Assembly: GCA_022826385.1 (NCBI GenBank)
Contig: JAJDUZ010000041.1
Location: forward strand, 1-64,000
Length of the DNA stretch: 64,000 bases
Direction of reading: 5' to 3'
Source: Silicimonas sp.
GTDB lineage: Bacteria > Pseudomonadota > Alphaproteobacteria > Rhodobacterales > Rhodobacteraceae
Shown piece by piece: positions 52,620-61,931 of this stretch; within the stretch, counting starts at the first letter, position 1, and the number at the start of each line of letters is the position of its first letter. Under the pieces are notes generated by a model. That model saw nothing but the letters and a program-made list of their open reading frames with translations, had not been told where the DNA came from and did no database searches. Made by a program: the position numbers and the translations under genes.

Positions 52620-54317
52620 ATGATCTCGCGCCGCGACTTCCTGCAAGTGGGTATGGCCGCCTCGGCCCTCGTCGGAGGGTCTGGCTTCGGCAACTGGGCG
52701 CGCCTTGCCGCCCAGCAGACGCTGACGCAGGACCAGCTTCTGCAGTTCGACACGTTCGGAAATGTCTCGCTGATCCACGTGACGGACATTCACGCGCAGT
52801 TGAAGCCGATCTATTTCCGCGAACCCTCGGTCAATCTCGGGGTCGGAGAGAACTTTGGCGCAGTGCCGCATATCACCGGTGCCGATTTCCGAAAGGCATA
52901 TGGCATCGCGGATGGCTCGCCGTCGCATTACGCGCTGTCCTCGGGCGATTTTGCATCGCTTGCTAAGGGCTATGGCCGTGTGGGCGGGCTTGACCGGGTG
53001 GCGACTGTCATCAACGCGATCCGGGCCGACCGGCCCGACGCGCTCCTCCTTGATGGCGGCGACACCTGGCACGGCTCCTATACCTGTTATCACACCGACG
53101 GGCAGGACATGGTCAACGTGATGAATGCGCTGAAGCCTGATGCCATGACCTTCCACTGGGAGTTCACGCTGGGCACCGATCGCGTCACCGAGCTGGTCGA
53201 GAGCCTGCCGTTTGCCGCACTTGGTCAGAACATCTTCGACGTCGAATGGGACGAGCCGCTGCCGGACCTCTTCCCGCCCTACAAGATGTTCGAACGCGGT
53301 GGTGTGCAGATAGCGGTGATCGGACAAGCCTTCCCGTATATGCCAATCGCCAACCCGCGGTGGATGTTCCCCGAGTTCAGCTTCGGCATCCGGGACGAGA
53401 ACATGGCCGCGATGGTCGAGGAAGTGCGCGCGATGGGGGCCGATTGCGTTGTCGTCCTCAGCCATAACGGCTTCGACGTCGACAAGAAGATGGCGGGGAT
53501 CGTGCCGGGTATCGACGTGATCCTGTCGGGCCACACCCATGACGCGCTGCCGGAACCCGTGCAGGTCGGGCAAACGATCATCGTGCCGTCGGGCTCCAAC
53601 GGCAAATTCGTCAGCCGGGTCGATCTCGACATTCGCGACGGTCGGATGATGGGCTGGAAGCACAAGCTGATCCCGATCTTCTCGGACGTGATCACGCCCG
53701 ACCCGGATGTGGCCGCGCTGATCGATGCCGAACGCGCGCCTTATGTCGATACGCTCAGCGAAGTGATCGGCACGACCGACACGACGCTTTACCGCCGCGG
53801 CAATTTCAACGGCACATGGGACGATCTGATCTGCGACGCGCTTCTGAGCGAGCGCGACGCCGAGATCGCCCTGTCGCCCGGTGTGCGCTGGGGGCCGTCG
53901 ATGATCCCGGGGCAGGAGATCACGCGGGAAGACATCTGGAACGTGACGTCGATGACCTATGGCAAGGCCTACCGGACGGAGATGACAGGCGAATTCCTGA
54001 AGATCGTGCTCGAGGACGTGGCCGACAATATCTTCAACCCCGACCCGTTCTTCCAGCAGGGCGGTGACATGGTGCGCACCGGTGGCCTTGGCTATCGGAT
54101 CGAGGTGAACAAGCCGCAAGGCGAGCGCATTTCCAACATGACACTTCTCTCGACGGGCGAGCCGATCGATCCGGCGCGGAACTACGTCGTCGCAGGCTGG
54201 GCAAGCGTCAACGAAGGGACCGAAGGGCCGCAAATCTGGGATGTGGTCGAAAACCATATCGCCAAGCTCGGGACCGTCAATCTTGCACCGAACAACAGCG
54301 TCGAGGTCATCACATGA
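52620..54317 (+). CDS. soxB: SoxB, sulfate thiohydrolase
   Basis: The protein is 565 residues with twin-arginine signal MISRRDFLQVGMAASALVGG. It belongs to the metallophosphatase/5'-nucleotidase-like family; metal ligands lie in HVTDIHAQLKPI, LLDGGDTWHGSY, VVVLSHNGFDVD and ILSGHTHDALPEPV. It hydrolyses the terminal sulfonate from SoxY-S-sulfonate intermediates, releasing sulfate in the periplasm; the family uses two Mn ions. Its length fits the family (about 560). Confidence 0.95.
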   Translation: MISRRDFLQVGMAASALVGGSGFGNWARLAAQQTLTQDQLLQFDTFGNVSLIHVTDIHAQLKPIYFREPSVNLGVGENFGAVPHITGADFRKAYGIADGSPSHYALSSGDFASLAKGYGRVGGLDRVATVINAIRADRPDALLLDGGDTWHGSYTCYHTDGQDMVNVMNALKPDAMTFHWEFTLGTDRVTELVESLPFAALGQNIFDVEWDEPLPDLFPPYKMFERGGVQIAVIGQAFPYMPIANPRWMFPEFSFGIRDENMAAMVEEVRAMGADCVVVLSHNGFDVDKKMAGIVPGIDVILSGHTHDALPEPVQVGQTIIVPSGSNGKFVSRVDLDIRDGRMMGWKHKLIPIFSDVITPDPDVAALIDAERAPYVDTLSEVIGTTDTTLYRRGNFNGTWDDLICDALLSERDAEIALSPGVRWGPSMIPGQEITREDIWNVTSMTYGKAYRTEMTGEFLKIVLEDVADNIFNPDPFFQQGGDMVRTGGLGYRIEVNKPQGERISNMTLLSTGEPIDPARNYVVAGWASVNEGTEGPQIWDVVENHIAKLGTVNLAPNNSVEVIT

Positions 54318-54387
54318 CCCGATGTCTTGCAAAGAAATCTGTCCGGAAACGTTCAAAGTTTCCGGCACCGGATGGATGGAGAACGAC

Positions 54388-55641
54388 ATGAGCAACACGA
54401 CACGCCGTGGACTTCTGAAAGGCGGCGTCGCCATGACCGCAGGTCTGGCCGCAGGCAAGGCCAATGCCGAAGGTCCGGACCCTCTCATCACCGAGTTACA
54501 GGACTGGGCCAGCTACACCGGCGCCGGGGTCGACGAGACGCCCTATGGCATGCCGATCAGCTATGAGTCCCACGTGGTGCGCCGCAACGTCGAATGGCTG
54601 ACGGCTTCGCCGATCTCGTCGATCAACTTCACACCGATCCATGCGCTGGATGGCACAATCACGCCGCAGGGCTGCGCCTTCGAGCGTCACCATTCGGGCG
54701 CGATCGAGTTGCGCAAGGAAGACTACCGCCTGATGATCAACGGCTTGGTCGATCGTCCGCTGGTCTTCACCTATGAGGATATCGAACGCTTCCCGCGCGA
54801 GAACCATGTCTATTTCTGCGAGTGTGCAGCAAACACCGGCATGGAATGGGCGGGCTCGCAATTGAACGGTGTGCAGTTCACGCATGGCATGATCCACAAC
54901 ATGGAATACACCGGCGTTCCGCTCCGGACATTGCTGCAGGAAGCCGGTGCCGATCTCTCGGCCGACAAGTGGGTCTATGTGGAAGGGGCGGATGCCTCGT
55001 CGAACGGCCGCTCAATCCCGATGGCAAAGGCGCTGGATGACGTGATTGTCGCCTTCAAGGCCAATGGCGAAGCACTGCGGATGGAGCACGGCTATCCGGT
55101 GCGTCTTGTCGTGCCGGGGTGGGAAGGCAACATGTGGGTCAAGTGGCTTCGCCGGATCGAGGTTGTCGACCGCGCCGTTGAAAGCCGCGAGGAAACCTCG
55201 AAATACACCGACGTCTATGAAGACGGCACGGCCCGCAAGTGGACCTGGGTGATGGACGCGAAAAGCGTCATCACCTCGCCCAGCCCGCAGATGCCGATCA
55301 CCCACGGCGCCGGACCCCTGGTGATCTCGGGGCTCGCATGGTCGGGGCATGGCAAGATCACCCGCGTCGATGTCTCGAAGGATGGCGGCATCACATGGGA
55401 GACCGCGCGACTTGGTCGACAAGGCGACAAGAAGGCGCTGACCCGGTTCTATCTTGATACGCAGTGGGACGGGAAGCCGATGCTGCTGCAGGCGCGTGCC
55501 ATGGATGAAACCGGTTATGTCCAGCCGACCAAGGAACAGCTTCGCGACGAGCGGGGCGAGAACGCCGTCTACCACAACAACTGTATCCAGACCTGGTATG
55601 TCAGCGCAGAAGGGATCGCCGAGAATGTCGAAGTCTCCTAA
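54388..55641 (+). CDS. soxC: SoxC, molybdenum subunit of sulfane dehydrogenase
   Basis: The start is ATG 54388 with GGAGAACG before it; the frame extends further upstream into soxB without a better site. The protein is 417 residues with twin-arginine signal NTTRRGLLKGGVAMTAGLAA. It has the sulfite-oxidase fold, with the probable Mo ligand Cys146 in VYFCECAANTGMEW and a C-terminal dimerisation domain (GLAWSGHGKITRVDVSKDGG). With SoxD it removes six electrons from SoxY-bound sulfane sulfur, and it can oxidise sulfite. It overlaps soxD by 17 bases. Confidence 0.95.
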   Translation: MSNTTRRGLLKGGVAMTAGLAAGKANAEGPDPLITELQDWASYTGAGVDETPYGMPISYESHVVRRNVEWLTASPISSINFTPIHALDGTITPQGCAFERHHSGAIELRKEDYRLMINGLVDRPLVFTYEDIERFPRENHVYFCECAANTGMEWAGSQLNGVQFTHGMIHNMEYTGVPLRTLLQEAGADLSADKWVYVEGADASSNGRSIPMAKALDDVIVAFKANGEALRMEHGYPVRLVVPGWEGNMWVKWLRRIEVVDRAVESREETSKYTDVYEDGTARKWTWVMDAKSVITSPSPQMPITHGAGPLVISGLAWSGHGKITRVDVSKDGGITWETARLGRQGDKKALTRFYLDTQWDGKPMLLQARAMDETGYVQPTKEQLRDERGENAVYHNNCIQTWYVSAEGIAENVEVS

Positions 55642-56944
55642 CCTATTCCTCCCTGCCGCAGGGGGCGCAGCCCTGATGTTGGGCGTGGCCTATGGTGTCG
55701 CGACCAACCAATGGACCGGTCAGAAGCTGGACGTGATGGAGCGGCAGGTCGAGCAAGCCGCCGCCATCGCCAGCGAAGCCGAGGCCAAGGCCCAGACCGA
55801 AGCCGCACGCGTCGCCGAGATCGAGGCGAAAGCGGCCGAGATTCAGGAGCAGGCGCGATTGGCACTGGCCACCGCCAGCGGCGGCGCGGTTTCAGAGCCA
55901 GCACCTGCCATGTCGGCAGGCTATGGATTGGGCCGGGCCGCCCATCCCGAGGAAATCGCCGCATGGGACGTCGATGTTCTGCCCGATGGGCGCGGTTTGC
56001 CGGAAGGGTCGGGCAATGCGTTCGACGGCGAGGAAATCTTTGCCGAGAAATGCGGCTCGTGCCACGGTGACTTTGCCGAAGGTGTCGACAACTGGCCGGT
56101 GCTGGCCGGTGGCTTTGACACGCTGGCCGATGAAGACCCGGTCAAGACGGTTGGCTCCTATTGGCCCTATCTTTCAACGGCTTACGATTACATCTATCGC
56201 TCGATGCCATTTGGCGAGGCGGGCACCCTGACGCCGGACGAGACCTATGCGATCGTGGCCTACATCCTCTATTCGAACGACCTGATCGATGACGAGTTCG
56301 AACTGACGCACGAGAACCTGGCCGAGTTCAACATGTACAACGCCGAAGGCTTTGTCGTCGACGACCGGGATGCGTTGGAATACAGCCAATGGCGCCGCGA
56401 GCCCTGCATGGAAAACTGCAAGGACGAGGTGCAGGTCACGATGCGCTCGGTCTTCCTTGTCGAAACTCCGCCTGAAGGGGGCTCGAACTCGGTCATGAAC
56501 CACGCGCGCGACCAAGCCTTGCCAAGCTTCACGGCCGACGGGCCATCCTTCATTCCGGCGGCTGCAGCTCAGCCCGAGCAGGAGGCAAGCGCGGAGCCTG
56601 AAGCGCAAGTTGCAGATGCCGGGGCCGACCTGTTGAAGGACGGACAGAAGGCCTTCAAGAAGTGCCAAGCCTGCCACAAGATCGGGGATGGCGCCAAGAA
56701 CGGCACCGGCCCGCACCTGAACGCGCTGTTCGGACGGACGATCGGGGGCGTGGACGGGTTCAAGTATTCGAACGCCTTCAAATCCGCGGCCGAAGAAGGC
56801 CGTGTCTGGGACGACGAAAGCCTTGCCGCCTTCCTGACCAAGCCGAAGGACTACATCAAGGGCACCAAAATGGCCTTTGGCGGGTTTAAAAAAGACGAAG
56901 AAATCGCCGCCGTGATCGCCTATCTCCGCGAGGCTGGTCAGTGA
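55625..56944 (+). CDS. soxD: SoxD, diheme cytochrome c subunit
   Basis: The start is ATG 55625 inside the end of soxC. The protein is 439 residues. An N-terminal helix (LFLPAAGGAALMLGVAYGV) acts as signal or anchor, followed by an Ala/Glu-rich coiled segment (about 35-85). Heme sites are Cys143-Gly-Ser-Cys146-His147 and a second CQACH near residue 346, the latter in a class-I cytochrome domain (KCQACHKIGDGAKNGTGPHL). An acidic Ala-Glu linker joins the two. It carries electrons from SoxC to small cytochromes. Confidence 0.95.
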   Translation: MSKSPNLFLPAAGGAALMLGVAYGVATNQWTGQKLDVMERQVEQAAAIASEAEAKAQTEAARVAEIEAKAAEIQEQARLALATASGGAVSEPAPAMSAGYGLGRAAHPEEIAAWDVDVLPDGRGLPEGSGNAFDGEEIFAEKCGSCHGDFAEGVDNWPVLAGGFDTLADEDPVKTVGSYWPYLSTAYDYIYRSMPFGEAGTLTPDETYAIVAYILYSNDLIDDEFELTHENLAEFNMYNAEGFVVDDRDALEYSQWRREPCMENCKDEVQVTMRSVFLVETPPEGGSNSVMNHARDQALPSFTADGPSFIPAAAAQPEQEASAEPEAQVADAGADLLKDGQKAFKKCQACHKIGDGAKNGTGPHLNALFGRTIGGVDGFKYSNAFKSAAEEGRVWDDESLAAFLTKPKDYIKGTKMAFGGFKKDEEIAAVIAYLREAGQ

Positions 56945-57654
56945 GGCGGGTCTGTTCCTCCCTGTCGGCGGTCGTGCTCGGGCTTTGCCTGAGTGCGGCT
57001 TCCGCGCATGCGACCGAAACGGGCGACGTCGCCAAGGGTGAAGCCTTGTTCAACGATTGTAAGGGCTGTCACATGGTGGGCGAGGGGGCGAAGAACCGCG
57101 TCGGCCCGCATCTGAACATGCTGTTCGGGCGGAAGGCCGCGAGCCTTGAGGGGTTCCGCTATTCCAAGAGCCTGGCACGGGCCGGAGCGAATGGTCTGGA
57201 ATGGCACGCAGACACCCTGTCGCAATACATTGAAAACCCGAGGAGTTTCGCATCCGGCACCCGGATGAGCTATCGCGGCATGAAGGACGAGGCCGATCGC
57301 GTTAACCTGCTGGCCTATCTCCGGACCTTCTCGGATGACCCGTCCAACATCCCCGAGGCCGACCCGACCGCGACCGGCACCGACCACACGGTCGACCCCG
57401 AGATCCTCGCGCTGGAAGGCGATGTGGAATATGGCGAATACCTCTCGTCGGAATGCACGACCTGCCACCAGACCAGCGGCGGCGATGACGGGATCCCGTC
57501 GATCGTGTTCTGGCCGGAAGAAGACTTCGTGACGGCGATGCATGCCTACAAGGACAAGGTGCGGCCAAACCCCGTGATGCAGATGATCGCGGGGCGATTG
57601 AATAACGAAGAGATCGCGGCGCTGGCCGCGTATTTTAAAGACCTCGAGGAGTGA
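56941..57654 (+). CDS. soxE: SoxE, diheme cytochrome c
   Basis: The start is GTG 56941, overlapping the soxD stop by 4 bases. The protein is 237 residues with signal peptide SSLSAVVLGLCLSAASAHA. The first heme is Cys40-Lys-Gly-Cys43-His44 in a class-I domain (GEGAKNRVGPHLNMLFGR) and the second is CTTCH near 172 in YLSSECTTCHQTSGGDDG. It is the likely electron partner of the flavoprotein SoxF, as in flavocytochrome c sulfide dehydrogenases. Confidence 0.9.
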   Translation: MRRVCSSLSAVVLGLCLSAASAHATETGDVAKGEALFNDCKGCHMVGEGAKNRVGPHLNMLFGRKAASLEGFRYSKSLARAGANGLEWHADTLSQYIENPRSFASGTRMSYRGMKDEADRVNLLAYLRTFSDDPSNIPEADPTATGTDHTVDPEILALEGDVEYGEYLSSECTTCHQTSGGDDGIPSIVFWPEEDFVTAMHAYKDKVRPNPVMQMIAGRLNNEEIAALAAYFKDLEE

Positions 57655-57680
57655 GGCTCGGGAACCAAGGGAGGACCCCA

Positions 57681-58943
57681 ATGAAACTCAACAGACGTTC
57701 TTTTGTGGGCGCCGTCGCGGCCACGACACTGGCGGCGCCGATGGTGCGCGCGGCAGGGCACGGCAAGCCACGGGTTGTCGTCGTCGGCGGTGGTGCGGGC
57801 GGTGCAACCGCGGCACGCTATATCGCCAAGGACAGTGACGGTGCGATTGACGTGACGCTGATCGAGCCGACGCGCACCTATTATACGTGTTTCTTTTCAA
57901 ATCTTTACATCGGTGGCTTCAAGTCGGTCAGCGATATCGGTCACACCTATGGCACGCTGGCCAGCGAGTACGGCATCAACGTTGTCCACGACTGGGCGGT
58001 CGGCGTGGATCGCGACGCAAAGACGGTGACGCTCGCCGGTGGCGCGACCATAGGCTATGACAAGCTGATCCTGTCGCCGGGCATCGATTTCATCGACGGC
58101 TCTGTCGCCGGTTGGGACATCAGCGCCCAGAACGCCATGCCCCACGCCTATAAGGCTGGCTCGCAGTCCGAGCTTCTGAAGGCTCAGCTGATGGCGATGC
58201 CGGAAGGCGGAACCTATATGATGGTCGCCCCGCCGAACCCCTATCGCTGCCCGCCGGGACCGTATGAGCGCGTGTCGATGGTGGCGCATTACCTCAAGAA
58301 CAACAATCCGACCGCGAAGATCATCGTGGCCGATCCCAAGGCCAAGTTCTCGAAGCAGGGTCTGTTCGAAGAAGGCTGGAACAACCATTATGCCGGCATG
58401 ATCGACTGGATCGGGGAAGAGTTCGGCGGCGGCAACGTCGAAGTCGATCCGGGCGCGATGACCGTCTCGATCGATGGCGAAGTGACCAAGGCCGATGTCT
58501 GCAACGTCATCCCAGCGATGAAGGCGGGTCGGATTGCCGAGATCGCAGGTGTCACCGATGGCAACTGGGCGCCAGTGAACGCGGTCGACATGTCGACCAA
58601 GGCTGACCCGGATGTCTATGTGCTGGGCGACGCGTCGCAGCAGGGCGACATGCCGAAATCGGGCTTCTCGGCCAACAGCCAGGCCAAGGTCTGTGCCAAT
58701 GCGGTGCGCGGCGCTCTGACCGGCAGCCGCGTTTTCCCGGCCAAGTTTGCCAACACCTGCTGGTCGCTCATTGAAACCAATGACGGCGTGAAGGTCGGGG
58801 CCACCTATGAGGCGACCGACGAGAAGATCGCCAAGGTCGACGGCTTCATCAGCGCCACCGGCGAAAGTGCCGAGGTCCGCAAGGCGACCTATGAGGAATC
58901 CGAAGGCTGGTACACCGGAATCACCTCGGACATGTTCGGCTGA
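57681..58943 (+). CDS. soxF: SoxF, flavoprotein sulfide dehydrogenase
   Basis: The start is ATG 57681 behind GGGAGGACC. The protein is 420 residues. The twin-arginine signal is MKLNRRSFVGAVAATTLAAP. The FAD site VVVVGGGAGGATAARYIAKD and the redox cysteine regions TYYTCFFSNLYIGG and CPPGPYERVS match FCSD-family flavoproteins, and VYVLGDASQQGDMPKSGFSA is the second FAD motif. It oxidises sulfide or helps reactivate the Sox system with SoxE. A GC hairpin follows. Confidence 0.9.
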   Translation: MKLNRRSFVGAVAATTLAAPMVRAAGHGKPRVVVVGGGAGGATAARYIAKDSDGAIDVTLIEPTRTYYTCFFSNLYIGGFKSVSDIGHTYGTLASEYGINVVHDWAVGVDRDAKTVTLAGGATIGYDKLILSPGIDFIDGSVAGWDISAQNAMPHAYKAGSQSELLKAQLMAMPEGGTYMMVAPPNPYRCPPGPYERVSMVAHYLKNNNPTAKIIVADPKAKFSKQGLFEEGWNNHYAGMIDWIGEEFGGGNVEVDPGAMTVSIDGEVTKADVCNVIPAMKAGRIAEIAGVTDGNWAPVNAVDMSTKADPDVYVLGDASQQGDMPKSGFSANSQAKVCANAVRGALTGSRVFPAKFANTCWSLIETNDGVKVGATYEATDEKIAKVDGFISATGESAEVRKATYEESEGWYTGITSDMFG

Positions 58944-58979
58944 GGCCAAAACTGTTTCGCCGCCTGACGGCGGCGATCC

Positions 58980-59004
58980 GCGGGGGAGACGCTGTCTCCC
59001 CCGC
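58980..59004 (+). terminator. Hairpin after soxF
   Basis: GCGGGGGAGAC and GTCTCCCCCGC (58980-58990 and 58994-59004) form an 11-bp stem around GCT. A second small GCCGCC-GGCGGC hairpin lies just before it. There is no U-run, so termination may be partial. Confidence 0.5.
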
Positions 59005-59091
59005 ACCCCCTCTGAGGATTGATCTTCTGATCTGGGTCAAGGCGTACGTCCAAGCGTGTGCTAAACTCGGGCGAAAGGGAGGAGGATCAGG

Positions 59092-59523
59092 ATGATACGT
59101 ACATTTCTTGCAGTGACTTTCCTTGCCAGTGCCAGCGTTGCACAGGCGGGCGAGGATCGTATCGTGGCCTATGAGGGCAGCTTCGATGACGCGACGTTCG
59201 CGGTTGAAAGCGCCATCGTCGATCGGGGACTGGTGATCGACTATGTCAGCCATGTGGGCGATATGCTGAACCGGACAGGCGCCGATGTCGGCAGTGACCG
59301 GCAGCTTTTCGTCGACGCCGATATCTTCGTCTTCTGCTCGGCCGTGGTTAGCCGCGAAGTGATGGAGGCCGACCCGATGAACCTTGCCCATTGCCCTTAT
59401 GGGATCTTCGTGGCCGAGACCTCCGAAGGTGTGATCGTCGGTCGCCGGGACTACCCGGACGGCGCCATGGACAAGGTGGAAGCTCTGCTTGACGGGATCA
59501 TCGACGAGGCGGTCGCGAACTGA
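59092..59523 (+). CDS. Exported DUF302-family protein
   Basis: The protein is 143 residues. The signal peptide is MIRTFLAVTFLASASVAQA. The body fits the DUF302 pattern: the opening FDDATFAVESAIVDRGLVID, a central segment FVFCSAVVSREVMEADP, and a late GIFVAETSEGVIVGRRDYPD. GGAGGAGGATCAGG lies just before the ATG. DUF302 proteins often sit in sulfur-oxidation loci, but their role is unknown. It is the last plus-strand gene of the sox run and converges with the second YeeE gene. Confidence 0.75.
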   Translation: MIRTFLAVTFLASASVAQAGEDRIVAYEGSFDDATFAVESAIVDRGLVIDYVSHVGDMLNRTGADVGSDRQLFVDADIFVFCSAVVSREVMEADPMNLAHCPYGIFVAETSEGVIVGRRDYPDGAMDKVEALLDGIIDEAVAN

Positions 59524-59552
59524 CCAGCCGCGCTTTTGTGCGCCGGTGTGGC

Positions 59553-60599
59553 TCAGGCAGCGGCAGGCATGCCTTGCTCGCCTCGCGCAAGGACCGAAGT
59601 CAGCTTCGCGCCAGTGATGATCGCTGCCAACGCCAGAAGGGCCGCGATGCTGCCGGTTGCCGAGCCGGAGAGACCAGCGCCAACCGTGCAGCCGCCCGCC
59701 AGAACCCCGCCGACACCCATCAGTGTGCCACCTGCGACATAGCGCAGGGTCTCAGTCGGGCTTGAGAAGCTTTGCAACTGCAACTCGCCCCGCGCGCTGG
59801 CGCTGAGGAAGCTGCCGCCGAATACGCCACCGATGAAGCCAACGCCGAAACCTGCCGGAATGGCGGTAGAGGCGATGACCCAGAAGAGGCTGTCGCTCCA
59901 CGGCAGGGTGAAGGCTGCAGACTGGACGGGCAGGGGATCGAATTCGTCGAAGAGCAGCGTGCTGGTTGCGACCCAGCCACCCACTGCAACAAGGCCAATG
60001 ACGGCGCCAAGGACGACATGCGTCACCGACGGGCGGGCGCGGAGGATGAGACCTGCGGCCAGCACCAGCGCCAAGGCGGCAAGGGCGGGCACGCCAAGTG
60101 GCACTTCAGAAAGCGATCCGATCGGAAGCTCTGTCGTGAAGCTGCCAAGGGTCGTCCGCACCGGCGCCAGCACGCCCTTCAACGCGGCATGCGCCGTGAC
60201 CGCGAAGACGATCAACACTGTGAGGGCCCGCAGGTTACCCGTTCCGCCCAGAACCGTCAGTCGCGACACGCAGCCACGCGTCAGCACCATGCCAGCCCCG
60301 AAGGCGAGGCCACCAATCAGAATGGCGGCGACGGGCAGCGAATTGGACAGGAAGCGATGGTCTTCGATGGCAACAAAACCGCTGGCTTGCGCGATGGCAA
60401 AGCCGATGATCGCAGCGGCGAAACCACTGGCCCAGACTGCCGCCGCGCTGCCGCGTTCGGTCGCGTCGCCCGCAACAGCGCGGCGCAGGCAGAAGCGCGA
60501 GATTTGTGCGGCAATGCCGAAGATCAGGCCCAGAACAAGGCCTGCAATCAGATGCAATGTACGGGCCTCAAGACCCAAATTCAGCGATTCCAGCAGCAT
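59553..60599 (-). CDS. Second YeeE/YedE-family sulfur-compound transporter
   Basis: The start is taken as the ATG at 60597-60599 (MLLESLNLGLEARTL) with GGGACGG upstream; in-frame starts at 60635 and 60659 are possible. The protein is about 348 residues with roughly ten transmembrane helices. Conserved cysteines lie in ISRFCLRRAV, LTRGCVSRLTVLGGTGNLRA and LAGGCTVGAGLSGSATGS. It is a paralogue of the SoxT at 46440 with only moderate similarity, so the two may import or export different sulfur species (thiosulfate, sulfite or sulfane). Confidence 0.8.
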   Translation of the reverse strand: MLLESLNLGLEARTLHLIAGLVLGLIFGIAAQISRFCLRRAVAGDATERGSAAAVWASGFAAAIIGFAIAQASGFVAIEDHRFLSNSLPVAAILIGGLAFGAGMVLTRGCVSRLTVLGGTGNLRALTVLIVFAVTAHAALKGVLAPVRTTLGSFTTELPIGSLSEVPLGVPALAALALVLAAGLILRARPSVTHVVLGAVIGLVAVGGWVATSTLLFDEFDPLPVQSAAFTLPWSDSLFWVIASTAIPAGFGVGFIGGVFGGSFLSASARGELQLQSFSSPTETLRYVAGGTLMGVGGVLAGGCTVGAGLSGSATGSIAALLALAAIITGAKLTSVLARGEQGMPAAA

Positions 60600-60692
60600 G
60601 ACAGCCGTCCCATTCACATATTCAATTTGGGACATGCGTTCTGCATGCCGCAGAGTCAATGTGCGGTTCTGGGCCGTATGTTTTTCAAGCGG

Positions 60693-60719
60693 CGATCAGA
60701 AAGAACGTTTTTCTGATCG
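60693..60719. repeat. Perfect 10-bp inverted repeat upstream of the second YeeE gene
   Basis: CGATCAGAAA and TTTCTGATCG (60693-60702, 60710-60719) around a 7-base loop lie in the 185-base gap between the DUF2892 and YeeE genes. There is no U-run on either strand, so an operator is as likely as a terminator. Confidence 0.5.
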
Positions 60720-60785
60720 TGGGCCGTTCAGGGATATTGGTTCGCTTTGTGTCGCAACGCCGGAACGGGTGTTCCTAACTGTCGC

Positions 60786-60980
60786 TCAGCAGTCCTGGCA
60801 GGTTTTGAACCCGAAAACCCGGTAGATCGGGCAAAAATTCAGGAAAGCCGTGCCAACAAGGATCAGGCCCAGCCAGCCCCAGACGCCAATCGTTCCGGTC
60901 AGCGCCAGCACCACCAGCAACGCCCCGATGACCAATCGGGCGATCTTGTCGGCCGATCCCATGTTCTTCGAAAACTCCAT
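60786..60980 (-). CDS. DUF2892-family inner-membrane protein (64 aa)
   Basis: The start is taken as the second of two adjacent ATGs because AGGAGGGA lies too close to the first. Two transmembrane helices (ARLVIGALLVVLALTGTIGV and LGLILVGTAFLNF) and a C-terminal Cys cluster (FCPIYRVFGFKTCQDC) match the DUF2892 (YgaP-like) family, often found with sulfurtransferases and sulfide genes. It lies 9 bases after soxH. Confidence 0.8.
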   Translation of the reverse strand: MEFSKNMGSADKIARLVIGALLVVLALTGTIGVWGWLGLILVGTAFLNFCPIYRVFGFKTCQDC

Positions 60981-60989
60981 CATTCCCTC

Positions 60990-61931
60990 CTATTCGAATT
61001 CCATCTGCTCAAACACGCGTCCTGCGTTTCGCGTCGCCAGCTCGTCGAACGTGTCGAGATGCGCAAACGGCGACTGGTCGACGTAATAGGCATCGGCCAA
61101 CTCGCCACCTGCATCCAAGTGTTCGCCAATCCGGGCGCGCAGCCAAATCAAATAATCGCGCGTATAGCGGCGGACCTGCGCCATGTTGGTCGGGTGGCCA
61201 TGGCCGGGGATGACGTAAGTCGCGTTCAGCGGCTCGAACGCGGTCTCCCATGTCTCCAGCCAGTCGGCGGTATAGGTGTGCTCGAAGATCGGCAGCATCC
61301 GCTCGTGAAACGCCATGTCGCCCGCGATGACGAGGCTTTCTTCGGGCAGCCAGACCGAAATGTCGCCGGGCGAATGCGCGGGGCCGAGGTAAAGCACCTC
61401 AATCCGCATATCGCCCATCTCGACGATATATTCGTCTTCGAAGGTGATCGTCGGCCCTTGCAGCACCGTGCCTTCTGCCTTGTCGCGGTTATAGCGCTGC
61501 ATCCCGCCCAGGATCTGTGCGCCGTATTCCTCGAACTCGACGGCTGCGTCGACATGGGCCAGGATCGGCACGCCTTGCTGGGCCCAATAGGAGTTGCCGA
61601 GCATGGCGTGACCCTGACCGTTTTCGTTGATCACCAGCTTGACCGGCTGATCCGTGATCGCCTTGATCTCGTCGTGCAGTGCTTTGGCCAGAACATGGGC
61701 TGCACCGCCATTGACGACGACCACGCCGTCGCCGGTGACAAGGAAGCTTAGGTTGTTGTTGTGGCCTGTGTTCTCGTAAGTGGGCGGTGCGGTGGCACCG
61801 ATGGCGGACCAGACATGCGGGATGACCTCGACCGGCTTCTGATAAAGCGCTGAGCCCGGATACTGGTCCGCGATGTCCTCGCTGGCGGTGGCACTTGTGG
61901 CGATCAGGCAGGCGGCAAGGGTCCAGCGCAT
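60990..61931 (-). CDS. soxH: SoxH-like metallo-beta-lactamase-fold hydrolase
   Basis: The start is the ATG at 61929-61931 with GGAGGA upstream, overlapping the soxG stop. The protein is 313 residues with signal peptide MRWTLAACLIATSATA. It has the MBL fold but lacks the usual HxHxDH. Instead it has VINENGQGHAMLGNSYW, the altered form typical of SoxH-like proteins, plus GPAHSPGDISVWLPEE, LVIAGDMAFHERMLP and VIPGHGHPTN. SoxH is a proposed periplasmic thiol hydrolase; its step is not settled. Confidence 0.8.
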   Translation of the reverse strand: MRWTLAACLIATSATASEDIADQYPGSALYQKPVEVIPHVWSAIGATAPPTYENTGHNNNLSFLVTGDGVVVVNGGAAHVLAKALHDEIKAITDQPVKLVINENGQGHAMLGNSYWAQQGVPILAHVDAAVEFEEYGAQILGGMQRYNRDKAEGTVLQGPTITFEDEYIVEMGDMRIEVLYLGPAHSPGDISVWLPEESLVIAGDMAFHERMLPIFEHTYTADWLETWETAFEPLNATYVIPGHGHPTNMAQVRRYTRDYLIWLRARIGEHLDAGGELADAYYVDQSPFAHLDTFDELATRNAGRVFEQMEFE

